From the NCBI GenBank assembly GCA_030639665.1, contig DAOWCC010000001.1:1-42609 (forward strand): a stretch of DNA of 42,609 nt, in the 5' to 3' direction. Below, one piece after another: positions 23,648 through 31,706 of this stretch. The stretch comes from Elusimicrobiota bacterium. GTDB lineage: Bacteria; Elusimicrobiota; Elusimicrobia; Elusimicrobiales; UBA9959. Position 1 is the first letter of the stretch. Each line of letters begins with the position of its first letter. The notes beneath the pieces were generated by a model. That model ran no database searches, was not told the DNA's origin, and saw only the letters and a list, made by a program, of their open reading frames with translations. Both the position numbers and the translations under genes were made by a program.

Positions 23648-24358
23648 ATGATGAAAATTATGAATGAAATTAAAGATATGGATAAAGTTCTTTCTCCGAA
23701 ATACAGATTGCGGATTAAATTTTCCAGAACCGGAGAAGCCGGAAATATGACTCATTTACAGCAAATGAAAAAGGTTCGTGAGGGATTTTCTTTATCGGAG
23801 ATTCCCGTTTTTAAGACGAATAATAAAAGATCCGTTCCTAAAATTTCATTTGGTCCCGCCATTAGCATGGGCTATGAAAGTTTATGTGAATTCGCGGATG
23901 TTTATTTAACGGGTTTGACACAAGAGAAAGAGATAAAAGCCATATTTGATAAAATGAAAGCTCAGGGAATTAATTTTGTTTCGGCTAAAAGAATTCCTTT
24001 ATTGTTTCCTTCGCTTGAATCAAGCGTAAACGCGGTGGAGTATGAAGTGCGGGGAGAATTTCCCGATAATTTTTCTCAAGATAAAATTAATCAAGCTCTT
24101 TTAAAGAGCGAGTTGATTTTTGAGAAGATTAAAGAAGGCAAGAGTCCGAAAAAAATAAATTTCAGACCGCTTATAATTAAAATGGAGTATAGTAAAAAAG
24201 AAGGCGCAGTGGTTTTGGTTTTAAAAATTGAACCGGGCTTTAATATTAAGCCTGAAAACGCCCTGAGTGTTATTGCCGGAAATTCGGTAAAAATAACGGG
24301 TATCTTAAAAAAACAGCTCTACTGGATTAATTCCGGCGGAGAATTCGAGGTTTTCTAA
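23648..24358 (+). CDS. DUF2344 / radical SAM-associated protein
   Basis: The 236-residue protein opens its conserved part with KYRLRIKFSRTGEAGNMTHLQQMK, followed by PKISFGPAISMGYESLCEFADVYL, which is the DUF2344 (TIGR03936) signature. The biochemical role is unsettled. The domain is usually fused to, or next to, a large radical SAM protein upstream of RNase E/G. Here only the rng half of that neighbourhood remains, one base downstream; no radical SAM gene is adjacent. Several ATG codons (23648, 23651, 23660) are open and none has a strong ribosome site. Confidence 0.88.
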   Translation: MMKIMNEIKDMDKVLSPKYRLRIKFSRTGEAGNMTHLQQMKKVREGFSLSEIPVFKTNNKRSVPKISFGPAISMGYESLCEFADVYLTGLTQEKEIKAIFDKMKAQGINFVSAKRIPLLFPSLESSVNAVEYEVRGEFPDNFSQDKINQALLKSELIFEKIKEGKSPKKINFRPLIIKMEYSKKEGAVVLVLKIEPGFNIKPENALSVIAGNSVKITGILKKQLYWINSGGEFEVF

Positions 24359-24359
24359 T

Positions 24360-25853
24360 ATGAATAAAAGATCTGTAGATTCGTCTAATAAAAAAACAGC
24401 TTCACAGGTAAAAACTAAATTCAAAAAAGAAATTTTTGCCAATACATCCTTTGAAGAAACAAGAATTGCCATTATGGAGAATGATAATTTGGCTGAGCTT
24501 TTTTGGGAGCGGCGCGGAACGGCCAATATCGTGGGCAATATTTATAAAGGCACGGTGGAAAATGTCCTTCCCGGGATATCAAGCGCGTTTATAAATATAG
24601 GGCTTGATAAAAACGCCTATATATATATATCGGATGTTTTGGGTAATCATAGAGACGGCATAGAAAGACTGTTAAAAAGAAATCAGCAGGTTATGGTGCA
24701 AGTTGCCAAGGATGCCATTAGCACCAAAGGAATGAAAGTTACTATGGATATTTCCTTGCCGGGCCGTTTTTTAGTGTTAACGCCTTTTCAAGAATTTGTG
24801 GGCGTTTCCAAGAATATAGATAATCATGAAGAACGCAAGAGACTGAGCGAGATTATTAAGAAAATCGCCAAATCAAATAACTTGGACAAAAAAGGATGTA
24901 TTGTAAGAACGGAGGCGGAGGGCGCCAGCACGAAAGAGCTTGAAAGAGAGATTAAGTATCTTATTCGCACTTGGGAATCCATAGAAAAACGCTTTGAGTC
25001 TTCAAGGTCTCCCAGTGTTTTGCATAAGGATATGGGCTTAACTCTTCAAATGGCGAGAGATATCTTATCCGATGAAGTTTCCATCTATATGCTCGACAAT
25101 AAAGAAGAATATAATAATGTTGTGGATTTTGTTAAGAAAATTTCGCCGGAATTAAAAGATAAAATTAAATTATATACTAATAAAACACCTATTTTTAAGG
25201 CTTTCGATATTGAAAAATTCATCGCGGAATTAAGAAAAATAAAAGTCGGCTTGCCCAATGGCGGCAGTATAATAATACAAGAGGCGGAATCTTTATGCGC
25301 TATAGATGTTAATACAGGGCGCTTTACCGGATCCCGCTCTCAAGAAGAAACGGTAACGCTGACCAATGTGGAAGCCGCGCGGGAAGTGGCCCGGCAATTG
25401 CGGCTTAGAAATATCGGAGGAATAATAGTCATAGATTTTATTGATATGAAGAGAGCCTCAAACAGGCATCGTATAGTAAACACTCTTGAGAAATCGGTTA
25501 GAAGAGACAGGGCTAAAATAAGAATTTTGCCGATAACCCGCCTCGGTCTTGTTGAGATGACAAGGGAGAGAAAAAGGGAGAGTACTGTAAGTCTTCTTAC
25601 CGAAGAATGTCCCGAATGCCATGGTTCGGGCAGAGTTCTTTCTTCTGAAAGCATAAGAATAAAAATACAGCGGGAAATTCAGAATATGACCTCGGGCCGT
25701 CCCGGCGGAAATTTAAGAATTATTGTACACCCGATGATACTTGAAATATTGAAGAAGAAGCAGAATATAATTGAAAAAAATGTGCATAGAAGCGTAAAAT
25801 TATTTTCAGATCCTATGCTTACATGGGAAGATTATAGATTGATACTGGAATAA
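24360..25853 (+). CDS. rng: Ribonuclease E/G family protein
   Basis: Endoribonuclease of the RNase G type for rRNA and mRNA processing. An N-terminal S1 domain (about 35-130) contains GNIYKGTVENVLPGISSAFINIG. The catalytic part has CAIDVNTGRFTGS and IVIDFIDMK, which supply the two magnesium-binding aspartates. CPECHGSGRV near residue 420 is the zinc-link. At 497 residues without a long disordered C-terminus it is RNase G-like rather than E-like. It starts one base after the DUF2344 gene, a recurrent pairing. Confidence 0.95.
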   Translation: MNKRSVDSSNKKTASQVKTKFKKEIFANTSFEETRIAIMENDNLAELFWERRGTANIVGNIYKGTVENVLPGISSAFINIGLDKNAYIYISDVLGNHRDGIERLLKRNQQVMVQVAKDAISTKGMKVTMDISLPGRFLVLTPFQEFVGVSKNIDNHEERKRLSEIIKKIAKSNNLDKKGCIVRTEAEGASTKELEREIKYLIRTWESIEKRFESSRSPSVLHKDMGLTLQMARDILSDEVSIYMLDNKEEYNNVVDFVKKISPELKDKIKLYTNKTPIFKAFDIEKFIAELRKIKVGLPNGGSIIIQEAESLCAIDVNTGRFTGSRSQEETVTLTNVEAAREVARQLRLRNIGGIIVIDFIDMKRASNRHRIVNTLEKSVRRDRAKIRILPITRLGLVEMTRERKRESTVSLLTEECPECHGSGRVLSSESIRIKIQREIQNMTSGRPGGNLRIIVHPMILEILKKKQNIIEKNVHRSVKLFSDPMLTWEDYRLILE

Positions 25854-25860
25854 GAAGAAG

Positions 25861-25912
25861 TGTTAGAGGATTAGAGGAATGGAGGAATAGATGATTAGCA
25901 ACGGCAAAGAAA
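25861..25912. repeat. Family B repeat, copy 2
   Basis: TTAGAGGATTAGAGGAATGG followed by AGGAATAGATGATTAGCAAC and GGCAAAGA, closely parallel to 23441-23480. The following CTTCCTTATTCTTCTTGC may be the opposing arm. Confidence 0.6.
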
Positions 25913-25966
25913 AACAGAGCTTCCTTATTCTTCTTGCTTCACACCTATTGTTTTTGGAGGATTTTG

Positions 25967-27688
25967 ATGAGTAAATATTTTAAAAAACTAAATTTGGTTT
26001 TATTGTCATTATTGCTTTTTTCTTCCATGGCTTATGCCAAGATGACTAAAATTGTTTTTATGAAAAACGGCTCCTATGTCGGAAAAATCAATACATATAT
26101 TCTTAACGACAATATATATATGGATGCCTCCAGAACCGCTAAGCTTTTGGGTGGTAAAATTTACTGGTATCCCGTTTCCGGCAAATTGTTTTTTCAGGTG
26201 AAAGGAAATAAGATTGTTTTTTATCGCGATAAGGACGAGATAATTCTAAATAAAAAAAGAGTATCAGTGCCACGGCCTTATATAGTGAGAGGAGGAAAAG
26301 CTTTTATTTCAAAAGATTTTTTGACATCAAAGCATTTTTCCACGGCCTTTAATTTCAGGCTCGCTTATAATAAAAAGACGGGCATTATTGAGGAGGCGCA
26401 TAGCGTTAATATCAATTCCATGAACCATTTTTCATATAAAGACAGAACGAGAATGGTTATTTATATGTCGGAGAAGTTAAAGTTTCAGGAAAGCCTGAAA
26501 GAAAGAAATCTTTTAAGTATCAATATTTTGGGCGGTGTTCTGTATGATACTGAAAAAATAAGCATAAATAACGGAATAATCAAAAATATTGAAATGTTCC
26601 AAGAGAATAAATATGCCAGATTTGGAGTTTCTCTCGGACAGAATTTTAAAGAATATAAAAGTTTTACTTTAAAAAATCCGGACAGGTTGATTTTTGATAT
26701 ATATGGCGTAAACGCGGCCGGAAATAAGAATGACATTGCTCCTCCTATTATTGAGCCGAGCGCGGACGCGAATGACAGTGATATTCCCGTTATAGCTCCG
26801 CCTTCAAATAGTGTGAAAGAGGGCGCGGGCGCGGCTCCTGAGATTACCGTTAATGGCGGCGCAAGTTCAATGGTTCCGAGTTCTTTGGGCGCTCCGTCCG
26901 TTTTGTCAAATGCAGGGCAAAACTCCAATCAAGAGAAAGAAAGCTCAAAAAAATTGTCTTCTCGAGAAAAGCCGAATATTCCCGACAAAATGGTTTTGAG
27001 TAAATCGGGAATAAAAAGAATAGTCATAGATCCAGGACATGGCGGAAGAGACGGCGGCGGGCGCCAAATATTCGGACTAAAAGAAAAAACTCTCAATTTA
27101 AAAGTGGCGAAACTTCTTTTGTGGAAACTGGAAAAGGTGAAAGGGTTTAAGGTTTTACTGACCAGAGATTCGGATGTTTTTGTTCCTTTGCGCAAGAGAT
27201 CTAAAATCGCCAATGATTATGGCGCCGATTTATTTATATCCATTCATGCCAACGCTTCAAGACATAAAAGAAATCAAGGATTTGAAATATATTTTATGTC
27301 GGAGAACGCGTCGGATCCGTGGGCGGCGGAAGTGGCGGATTATGAAAACTCCGTGATCAGATTTGAAGAAAAAACGGAAGAGCCCGATCCCGCGGCTTTG
27401 CTTTTGCATTCATTGGCAAGAAATGAATATATGAATGAAGGAAGCAAATTGGCGGGTTATGTTGCCAAAGAATTTGATAAGAGAACTCCCTTCGTAAATC
27501 GCGGCGTAAAACAGGCGGCCTTTTATGTTCTAAGGGGAACTTACGCGCCGGGCATTCTTGTGGAAATGGGGTTTATGACCAATCGCAAAGACCAGACCAA
27601 TTTATGCAAGCTTAGCGTGAGAAAAAAAATTGCCGACTCCATATATAGAGGCGTGCTTAATTACGCCAAGTCAAAAAATTGGAAATAA
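25967..27688 (+). CDS. Exported N-acetylmuramoyl-L-alanine amidase (AmiC-type)
   Basis: Cleaves the amide bond between MurNAc and the stem peptide, in the periplasm. A signal peptide ends near SSMAYA (about residue 23). An N-terminal beta domain resembling copper amine oxidase-like N domains covers roughly 25-130, then an AMIN-like region (about 150-240), a Pro/Ala/Ser-rich linker, and the Amidase_3 domain from about 345. The domain shows IDPGHGGRDGG, the glutamate in LKEKTLNL, FISIHANAS, and LVEMGFMTN. ATG 25967 (573 aa) has GGAGG seven bases upstream; an upstream ATG has none. Confidence 0.93.
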   Translation: MSKYFKKLNLVLLSLLLFSSMAYAKMTKIVFMKNGSYVGKINTYILNDNIYMDASRTAKLLGGKIYWYPVSGKLFFQVKGNKIVFYRDKDEIILNKKRVSVPRPYIVRGGKAFISKDFLTSKHFSTAFNFRLAYNKKTGIIEEAHSVNINSMNHFSYKDRTRMVIYMSEKLKFQESLKERNLLSINILGGVLYDTEKISINNGIIKNIEMFQENKYARFGVSLGQNFKEYKSFTLKNPDRLIFDIYGVNAAGNKNDIAPPIIEPSADANDSDIPVIAPPSNSVKEGAGAAPEITVNGGASSMVPSSLGAPSVLSNAGQNSNQEKESSKKLSSREKPNIPDKMVLSKSGIKRIVIDPGHGGRDGGGRQIFGLKEKTLNLKVAKLLLWKLEKVKGFKVLLTRDSDVFVPLRKRSKIANDYGADLFISIHANASRHKRNQGFEIYFMSENASDPWAAEVADYENSVIRFEEKTEEPDPAALLLHSLARNEYMNEGSKLAGYVAKEFDKRTPFVNRGVKQAAFYVLRGTYAPGILVEMGFMTNRKDQTNLCKLSVRKKIADSIYRGVLNYAKSKNWK

Positions 27689-27697
27689 CAACAAATA

Positions 27698-27738
27698 GGG
27701 AGAGGGTTTAGGGTAGAGTTGAAGAAAACTCTAAACTA
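27698..27738. repeat. Inverted repeat of the CTAAACTCT family
   Basis: GGTTTAGGGTAGAGTT and AACTCTAAAC face each other around GAAGA. The murI ribosome binding region lies within it, so the hairpin could limit murI translation. A tandem version occurs at 37013-37048. Confidence 0.5.
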
Positions 27739-27742
27739 TTTT

Positions 27743-28543
27743 ATGATGAATAAAAAACAACCTATCGGCATATTTGATTCCGGCTTTGGGGGACTTACCG
27801 TTTTTAAGGCTGTTAGAAAATTAATGCCGGGCGAAAATATTATTTATTTTGGGGATACGGCCAGGGTTCCTTATGGAACCAAATCCGCCGATTCCGTGAT
27901 AGGTTTTTCCAAACAAATTTCCGAATATTTGATGTCAAAAAAAATTAAAATGCTTGTTGTGGCGTGCAATACTTCAAGCGCTCTCGCTCTTGATAAGCTC
28001 AGAAGAAGCGTGAAAGCGCCGGTAATAGGGGTTATTCATCCAAGCGTAAATGCCGTTTGCGCGGACGAGAAAAATAAAAAAATTCTCATTCTTGCCACAA
28101 GTTCCACCGTTAAAAGCCGCGCGTATTCAAAACAGCTAAATAAAAAAAATAAAAACCTTTTAGTATATGAAAAAGCATGTCCTCTTTTTGTGCCGATTAT
28201 TGAAGAGGGTTGTTCGGGCAAGAATTTTGCCAAGCAAATAGTCAAGGAATATTTATTGCCTTTAAAGAAAAAGAAATTTGACGCTATGATATTGGGGTGT
28301 ACGCATTATCCAATACTGAAAAAGGTTATTAAAGAGGTAATGGGAAAAAGGGTAACCGTGATTAACTCTTCCGCGCAGGCCGCGTTGAAGGTTTATGAGA
28401 AATTATTTGATTTGAATTTGCTTAATAAATCAAAGAGAGGAAAGGATAGTTTCATAGTAAGCGATGATCCGAAAAAATTTACGGCGCTTGCCGGACAATT
28501 GCTTGATATTGAAATAAAGAAACTTGAAATCAAGAGATTTTAA
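27743..28543 (+). CDS. murI: Glutamate racemase
   Basis: Supplies D-glutamate for peptidoglycan. Both catalytic cysteines are visible, in VVACNTSSA and LGCTHYPIL, with the family opening PIGIFDSGFGGLTVFKA and YFGDTARVPYGTKS. From ATG 27743 it is 266 residues, the usual size; ATG 27746 is equally possible and an upstream TTG at 27719 lies in the repeat. No clear Shine-Dalgarno sequence is seen. A terminator follows. Confidence 0.95.
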   Translation: MMNKKQPIGIFDSGFGGLTVFKAVRKLMPGENIIYFGDTARVPYGTKSADSVIGFSKQISEYLMSKKIKMLVVACNTSSALALDKLRRSVKAPVIGVIHPSVNAVCADEKNKKILILATSSTVKSRAYSKQLNKKNKNLLVYEKACPLFVPIIEEGCSGKNFAKQIVKEYLLPLKKKKFDAMILGCTHYPILKKVIKEVMGKRVTVINSSAQAALKVYEKLFDLNLLNKSKRGKDSFIVSDDPKKFTALAGQLLDIEIKKLEIKRF

Positions 28544-28563
28544 GAATATATTGGAATTGGATA

Positions 28564-28592
28564 CCCCCGGTAATATTTGCCGAGGTTTTTTA
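28564..28592 (+). terminator. Intrinsic terminator after murI
   Basis: CCCCGGTAA pairs with TTGCCGAGG across a short loop with one mismatch and one wobble, followed by TTTTTTAA. It closes the amidase-murI unit. Confidence 0.75.
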
Positions 28593-28615
28593 ATTTGATA
28601 GAATATGTTTTCAAT

Positions 28616-28680
28616 TACCCTTACCACCTGCTTATGAGCCGAAAGGCGAATCTCGGGATTCGCAAGCAGATGGTAGGGTT
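28616..28680 (+). repeat. Multi-hairpin element upstream of the hicA-like gene
   Basis: Outer arms TACCCTTACCACCTGCTT and AAGCAGATGGTAGGGTT pair with one bulge and one mismatch. Inside, GCGAATC/GATTCGC forms a perfect 7-bp stem with loop TCGG (28646-28663), and GCC-GAAA-GGC (28638-28647) is an overlapping alternative. It ends about 12 bases before the start codon, so it may be the operator or leader of the gene. It may equally be an interspersed palindrome. Confidence 0.6.
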
Positions 28681-28692
28681 AGTGAGGTTTAT

Positions 28693-28881
28693 ATGAAAAG
28701 AAAAGCATTGGTTAAACATCTTATGCAGCAAGGCTGCAAACTTTTAAGAGAAGGCGGCAAATACTCCATTTTTGTTAACGCCACCGCGGAAAAAGAAGTT
28801 CCCGTGACCAGACATACGGAAATTGCCGATTTTACCGCAAGGAAAATATGCAAAGACTTAGGCGTAGATCCCGCCAGATAA
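28693..28881 (+). CDS. HicA-like toxin, solitary, active-site histidine replaced
   Basis: The 62-residue protein has the HicA layout: KRKALVKHLMQQGCKLLREGG, a short strand, then PVTRHTEIADFTARKICKDLGV. HicA proteins are dsRBD-like mRNA interferases neutralised by HicB. Their catalytic histidine sits in a GGxHS motif. Here the motif reads GGKYS, with tyrosine at residue 24. No HicB-like reading frame is visible on either side. It may be an inactivated remnant or a domesticated RNA-binding protein. TGAGG precedes the ATG by six bases. Confidence 0.85.
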   Translation: MKRKALVKHLMQQGCKLLREGGKYSIFVNATAEKEVPVTRHTEIADFTARKICKDLGVDPAR

Positions 28882-29120
28882 CCATATCACCCGCGCAGGC
28901 GGTGAAAGCGACTCCGGAAATTATTGTGGAGCGTATATCGCCGCGAACGGGCGGAGGGATAAATCCGCCAAGCGCCTTTCGTCCCAATAATAATTTAAGG
29001 GAGCTTTATCGGCAGGTTTCAACCTCTGAATCTTCGGTGGATTTATTAAGCAATAAAGGAAAGAGTCCAAGCGATAGCGGCGAAAAAACAGCAGCTTCGT
29101 TATCTCAAGAGGGGGGCAGG

Positions 29121-29525
29121 GTGACTTTGTTTCAATTTCGTAAGAGAATGAAATTTTTTTTGGTTTTAGTGTCTTTCATGTTTCTTTCTTCTTGCGCGAG
29201 TAAAATGAGTCTCATTCAAACGGGTCCGTGGAGCGGTGGGCGCGATGTGAAGGATATTAAGCATTTCGCAAGCAGAAATCAAATCAAAGAGTCTTGGATT
29301 GCCATAGCTGTCATTCGCGGCGATAAAGTTAATCCGTCCGATAGAAAAAAAATAAACAAAGAGATTGAAAGAGCGAAACAAATGTCCGCCGATATAGGCG
29401 CCGACGGCGTGGTATTGGTGGAAAAAAGGGTTACCAAGAACACTGCCCGTTTTTCTAAAGATATCGGGAAGGTTTTTATAACCGGTATCGCGATACAATA
29501 TGTTACCGAAGAACAAACAAAATAA
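29121..29525 (+). CDS. Small lipoprotein, unknown function
   Basis: A hydrophobic segment MKFFLVLVSFMFLSSCAS ends in a lipobox with the acylated cysteine in LSSC, so the mature protein should be anchored to a membrane. The mature part is about 105 residues, with the repeated feel of ESWIAIAVIRGDKV and ADIGADGVVLVEKRV. I do not recognise a named family, though the GADGVV strand recalls small envelope lipoproteins. GTG 29121 is preceded by AGGGGGG; ATG 29148 lacks a good site. The same frame is open from ATG 28848 (225 aa), overlapping the hicA-like gene, but the added stretch would put the signal segment internal. The end overlaps the next gene by 26 bases. Confidence 0.65.
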   Translation: MTLFQFRKRMKFFLVLVSFMFLSSCASKMSLIQTGPWSGGRDVKDIKHFASRNQIKESWIAIAVIRGDKVNPSDRKKINKEIERAKQMSADIGADGVVLVEKRVTKNTARFSKDIGKVFITGIAIQYVTEEQTK

Positions 29526-30225
29526 AACCGATAATTTTTTTGTTAAAGTCGCTTATGAGACCGATGAAATTCGGAAGTGGACGGGAAGAATTATTGTCGT
29601 GGACTTATTCAGGTTCTCAAACACCGTTTGCGCTCTTATACTAAGCGGAAGAAAAAGCATAAAAATATATTCAGAGCCCAAACTGGCCATTGCCGCCAAA
29701 AAAATCAAAAAAAACACGGATTTGTTTTCAGAAATAGATTTTCCTTTCATTGAGAGATATGACAATTCTCCCCATCTTGCCATGAATTCTTTAGATGCGT
29801 CTAAAGATGCCGTTATAGTAACCCGTTCAGGTTCGAAAACGGTTATGGCCTCTGAAGGAGCCAAAGAAATAATTATAGGCTGTTTTGCCAATATGCCGCA
29901 AATTTGCGAATACGCTTCACAAAATAAAATTGATACTCTAATAGCGCCCGCTTGCCTTTTTTATAATAGAAATCATGTGGAAGATTTTATATGCGCTCGT
30001 TCCATGGATGACGCGCTTAATGGAAAAGATACTTTTGATGAGGCTTGTGAAGAAATACATAAAACATCCAGAATTATAGACCTTATCGCTTTAAGGCCTG
30101 AAACCGGAAGAAAAGATATTGAAATGATATTAAAAAAAGGAACAATGAAGGTTTTACCCAAGGCTGTTATAAAGGGAGTTTTTGCCGAAGTTTTTGATAT
30201 TTCGAATGGGCTTAAGGGAGAGTGA
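29500..30225 (+). CDS. ComB-like 2-phosphosulfolactate phosphatase family protein
   Basis: The 241-residue sequence follows the ComB pattern: RIIVVDLFRFSNTVCALILSGRKSIKIY, then a diverged nucleotide-like loop, AVIVTRSGSKTVMASEGAKEIIIGCFANM, and HVEDFICA. Founding members are magnesium-dependent phosphatases in coenzyme M or sulfolactate synthesis. Bacteria without that pathway often carry paralogues, so the substrate is unknown here. The usual NGT motif reads SGS, a possible change in specificity. It overlaps the lipoprotein gene and ends one base before queC, suggesting one transcript. Confidence 0.8.
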   Translation: MLPKNKQNKTDNFFVKVAYETDEIRKWTGRIIVVDLFRFSNTVCALILSGRKSIKIYSEPKLAIAAKKIKKNTDLFSEIDFPFIERYDNSPHLAMNSLDASKDAVIVTRSGSKTVMASEGAKEIIIGCFANMPQICEYASQNKIDTLIAPACLFYNRNHVEDFICARSMDDALNGKDTFDEACEEIHKTSRIIDLIALRPETGRKDIEMILKKGTMKVLPKAVIKGVFAEVFDISNGLKGE

Positions 30226-30226
30226 A

Positions 30227-30910
30227 ATGAATCATAAGAAAAAAGCGGTGATTATGTTTTCGGGCGGTCTTGATTCCACCGCGGCTTTGTGTTGGGCCTT
30301 GGATAAAGGTTATGAATGTTTTGCCGTAACCATTTCATATGGACAGAAGCATATTAAAGAGAAAAAAAGCGCTCAACGCATAGCCAAATTATTGGGTGTT
30401 AAATTATTTGATTTAAAACTGGATTTGCCTTGGCTTAAAAGCAGCTCTTTGGTTGATAAAAATAAAAAAATTCCCAGTTTTAAAGTTTCTGAAATAAATG
30501 GTAAAAAAATTCCGTCCACTTATGTGCCGGGCAGGAATCTGATGTTTACTTCCATAGGTGTTTCTTTGGCTGATTCCATTAAAGCCGAAGCGGTTGTTTT
30601 AGGTCCCAATATAGTGGATTATTCCGGCTATCCCGATTGCCGCCCCGTGTTTTATAATGCTTTGGAAAAGGCCGTTAATTACGGCACGGAAGCGGGAAGT
30701 TCGGGCGGTAAAATAAAATTGCTTATGCCATTGATAAAAATGAGCAAGGCGGACATTATAAAGCTTTCAATCAAATTAAAAGCGCCGCTCAAATATACCT
30801 GGTCCTGCTATTCGGGTTTAAAAAAGCCTTGCGGTGATTGTGATTCCTGCAAGCTTCGAGCGAAAGGTTTTGCCGAGGCCGGCATTAAGGATCCCGCGTT
30901 AATAAAATGA
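30227..30910 (+). CDS. queC: 7-cyano-7-deazaguanine synthase QueC
   Basis: Converts CDG to preQ0 with ATP and ammonia in queuosine synthesis. The PP-loop is FSGGLDSTAAL (residues 11-21), with the family motifs VTISYGQKHIKEK and GRNLMFTSIGVSLA. The zinc cysteines appear as CYSG followed by CGDCDSCKLRAKGF near the end. ATG 30227 (227 aa) starts after AAGGGAG; an upstream in-frame ATG lies inside comB. It overlaps queE by four bases. Confidence 0.96.
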   Translation: MNHKKKAVIMFSGGLDSTAALCWALDKGYECFAVTISYGQKHIKEKKSAQRIAKLLGVKLFDLKLDLPWLKSSSLVDKNKKIPSFKVSEINGKKIPSTYVPGRNLMFTSIGVSLADSIKAEAVVLGPNIVDYSGYPDCRPVFYNALEKAVNYGTEAGSSGGKIKLLMPLIKMSKADIIKLSIKLKAPLKYTWSCYSGLKKPCGDCDSCKLRAKGFAEAGIKDPALIK

Positions 30911-31600
30911 TTAAGGCCAAGATAAGTGAAATATTTTGTTCAATTCAGGGCGAGGGCTTATATCTCGGTCAAAAACAGATTTTCGTAAGATTTGCGGGTT
31001 GTAATCTTGATTGCGACTATTGCGATGAATCCAAAGCGAAAGATGGTGAAAAATTTTCTCTGCAATCACCGGAAGAAGTTGTTGAAAAAATAAAATTATT
31101 CAAAAAAAAAAGAAAATCCCGAGGCTGTCTCTTTAACCGGCGGGGAGCCTTTATTGCAAATGGCTTTCATAGAAAAACTTTTGCCTTTGATTAAAAAAAC
31201 AGGACTTCAAATTCATTTGGAAACAAATGCCGTTTTATTTAAGGAGTTTGAAAAGATAGCTGAAATGGCAGATGTGATTGCCGCTGATATAAAGCTTCCG
31301 AGCGCTACCGGAAAATCCCTTTGGACTGAGCATGAAGAATTTCTGCGCTTAGCGCCTGAAAAAATTTTTGTTAAAATTGTCGTTACTTCAAAAACAAAGC
31401 TTGATGAAATTCAAAAAGCTTTTGAGATGATAAATAAAATTTCTCCTAAAATGCCGGTTTTTATTCAGCCCGTTACGGAAAGTGGAGTTGTAAAAAAACC
31501 CGGAAAAGAGTTTTTTGACAGAATTGAGAAAATTTCTTTAAATATGAAAATGAAGTATAAAATTTTGCCGCAACAGCATCCCATCTGGGGAATAAGATAA
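30907..31600 (+). CDS. queE: 7-carboxy-7-deazaguanine synthase QueE, frameshifted at a poly-A tract
   Basis: QueE is the radical SAM enzyme making CDG, the substrate of QueC. The cluster motif CNLDCDYC (C32, C36, C39) and the start IFCSIQGEGLYLG are in one frame. The second half, from ENPEAVSLTGGEPLLQ through HLETNAV to the end QQHPIWGIR, is in another. The frames meet at ten A residues, 31102-31111. Removing one A (or slipping) rejoins them to a protein of about 230 residues, the normal size. Either the tract is miscounted, or transcriptional slippage at A10 supplies functional message, or the gene is newly broken. Every motif on both sides is intact, which argues against old decay. Confidence 0.9.
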
Positions 31601-31694
31601 ACAGCAGGTTAAGATTAAGGTTGAGATTAAGATAGTTAGCTAAACTTAATAGAGGTTTCTTGTTTTTCTTGGTCTTAATCTTGATCTGCTGTTC
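31601..31694. repeat. Family A inverted repeat, copy 4 (best-preserved arms)
   Basis: ACAGCAGGTTAAGATTAAGG opens the element and CTTGGTCTTAATCTTG with ATCTGCTGTT closes it. The outer 21 positions pair at about 18. The loop also contains AGRTTA hexamers. It ends just before the ribosome binding site of the next gene. Confidence 0.8.
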
Positions 31695-31706
31695 TTTGGA
31701 GGAAAT

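Noticed and set aside
28882..29120. A HicB antitoxin after the hicA-like gene
   Set aside because: The reading frame here is Pro/Gly/Ser-rich with no HicB fold pattern or DNA-binding helix.
31154..31600. The second half of queE as an independent gene
   Set aside because: It lacks the radical SAM cysteines and begins inside the conserved TGGEP region; it is the continuation of the gene at 30907.
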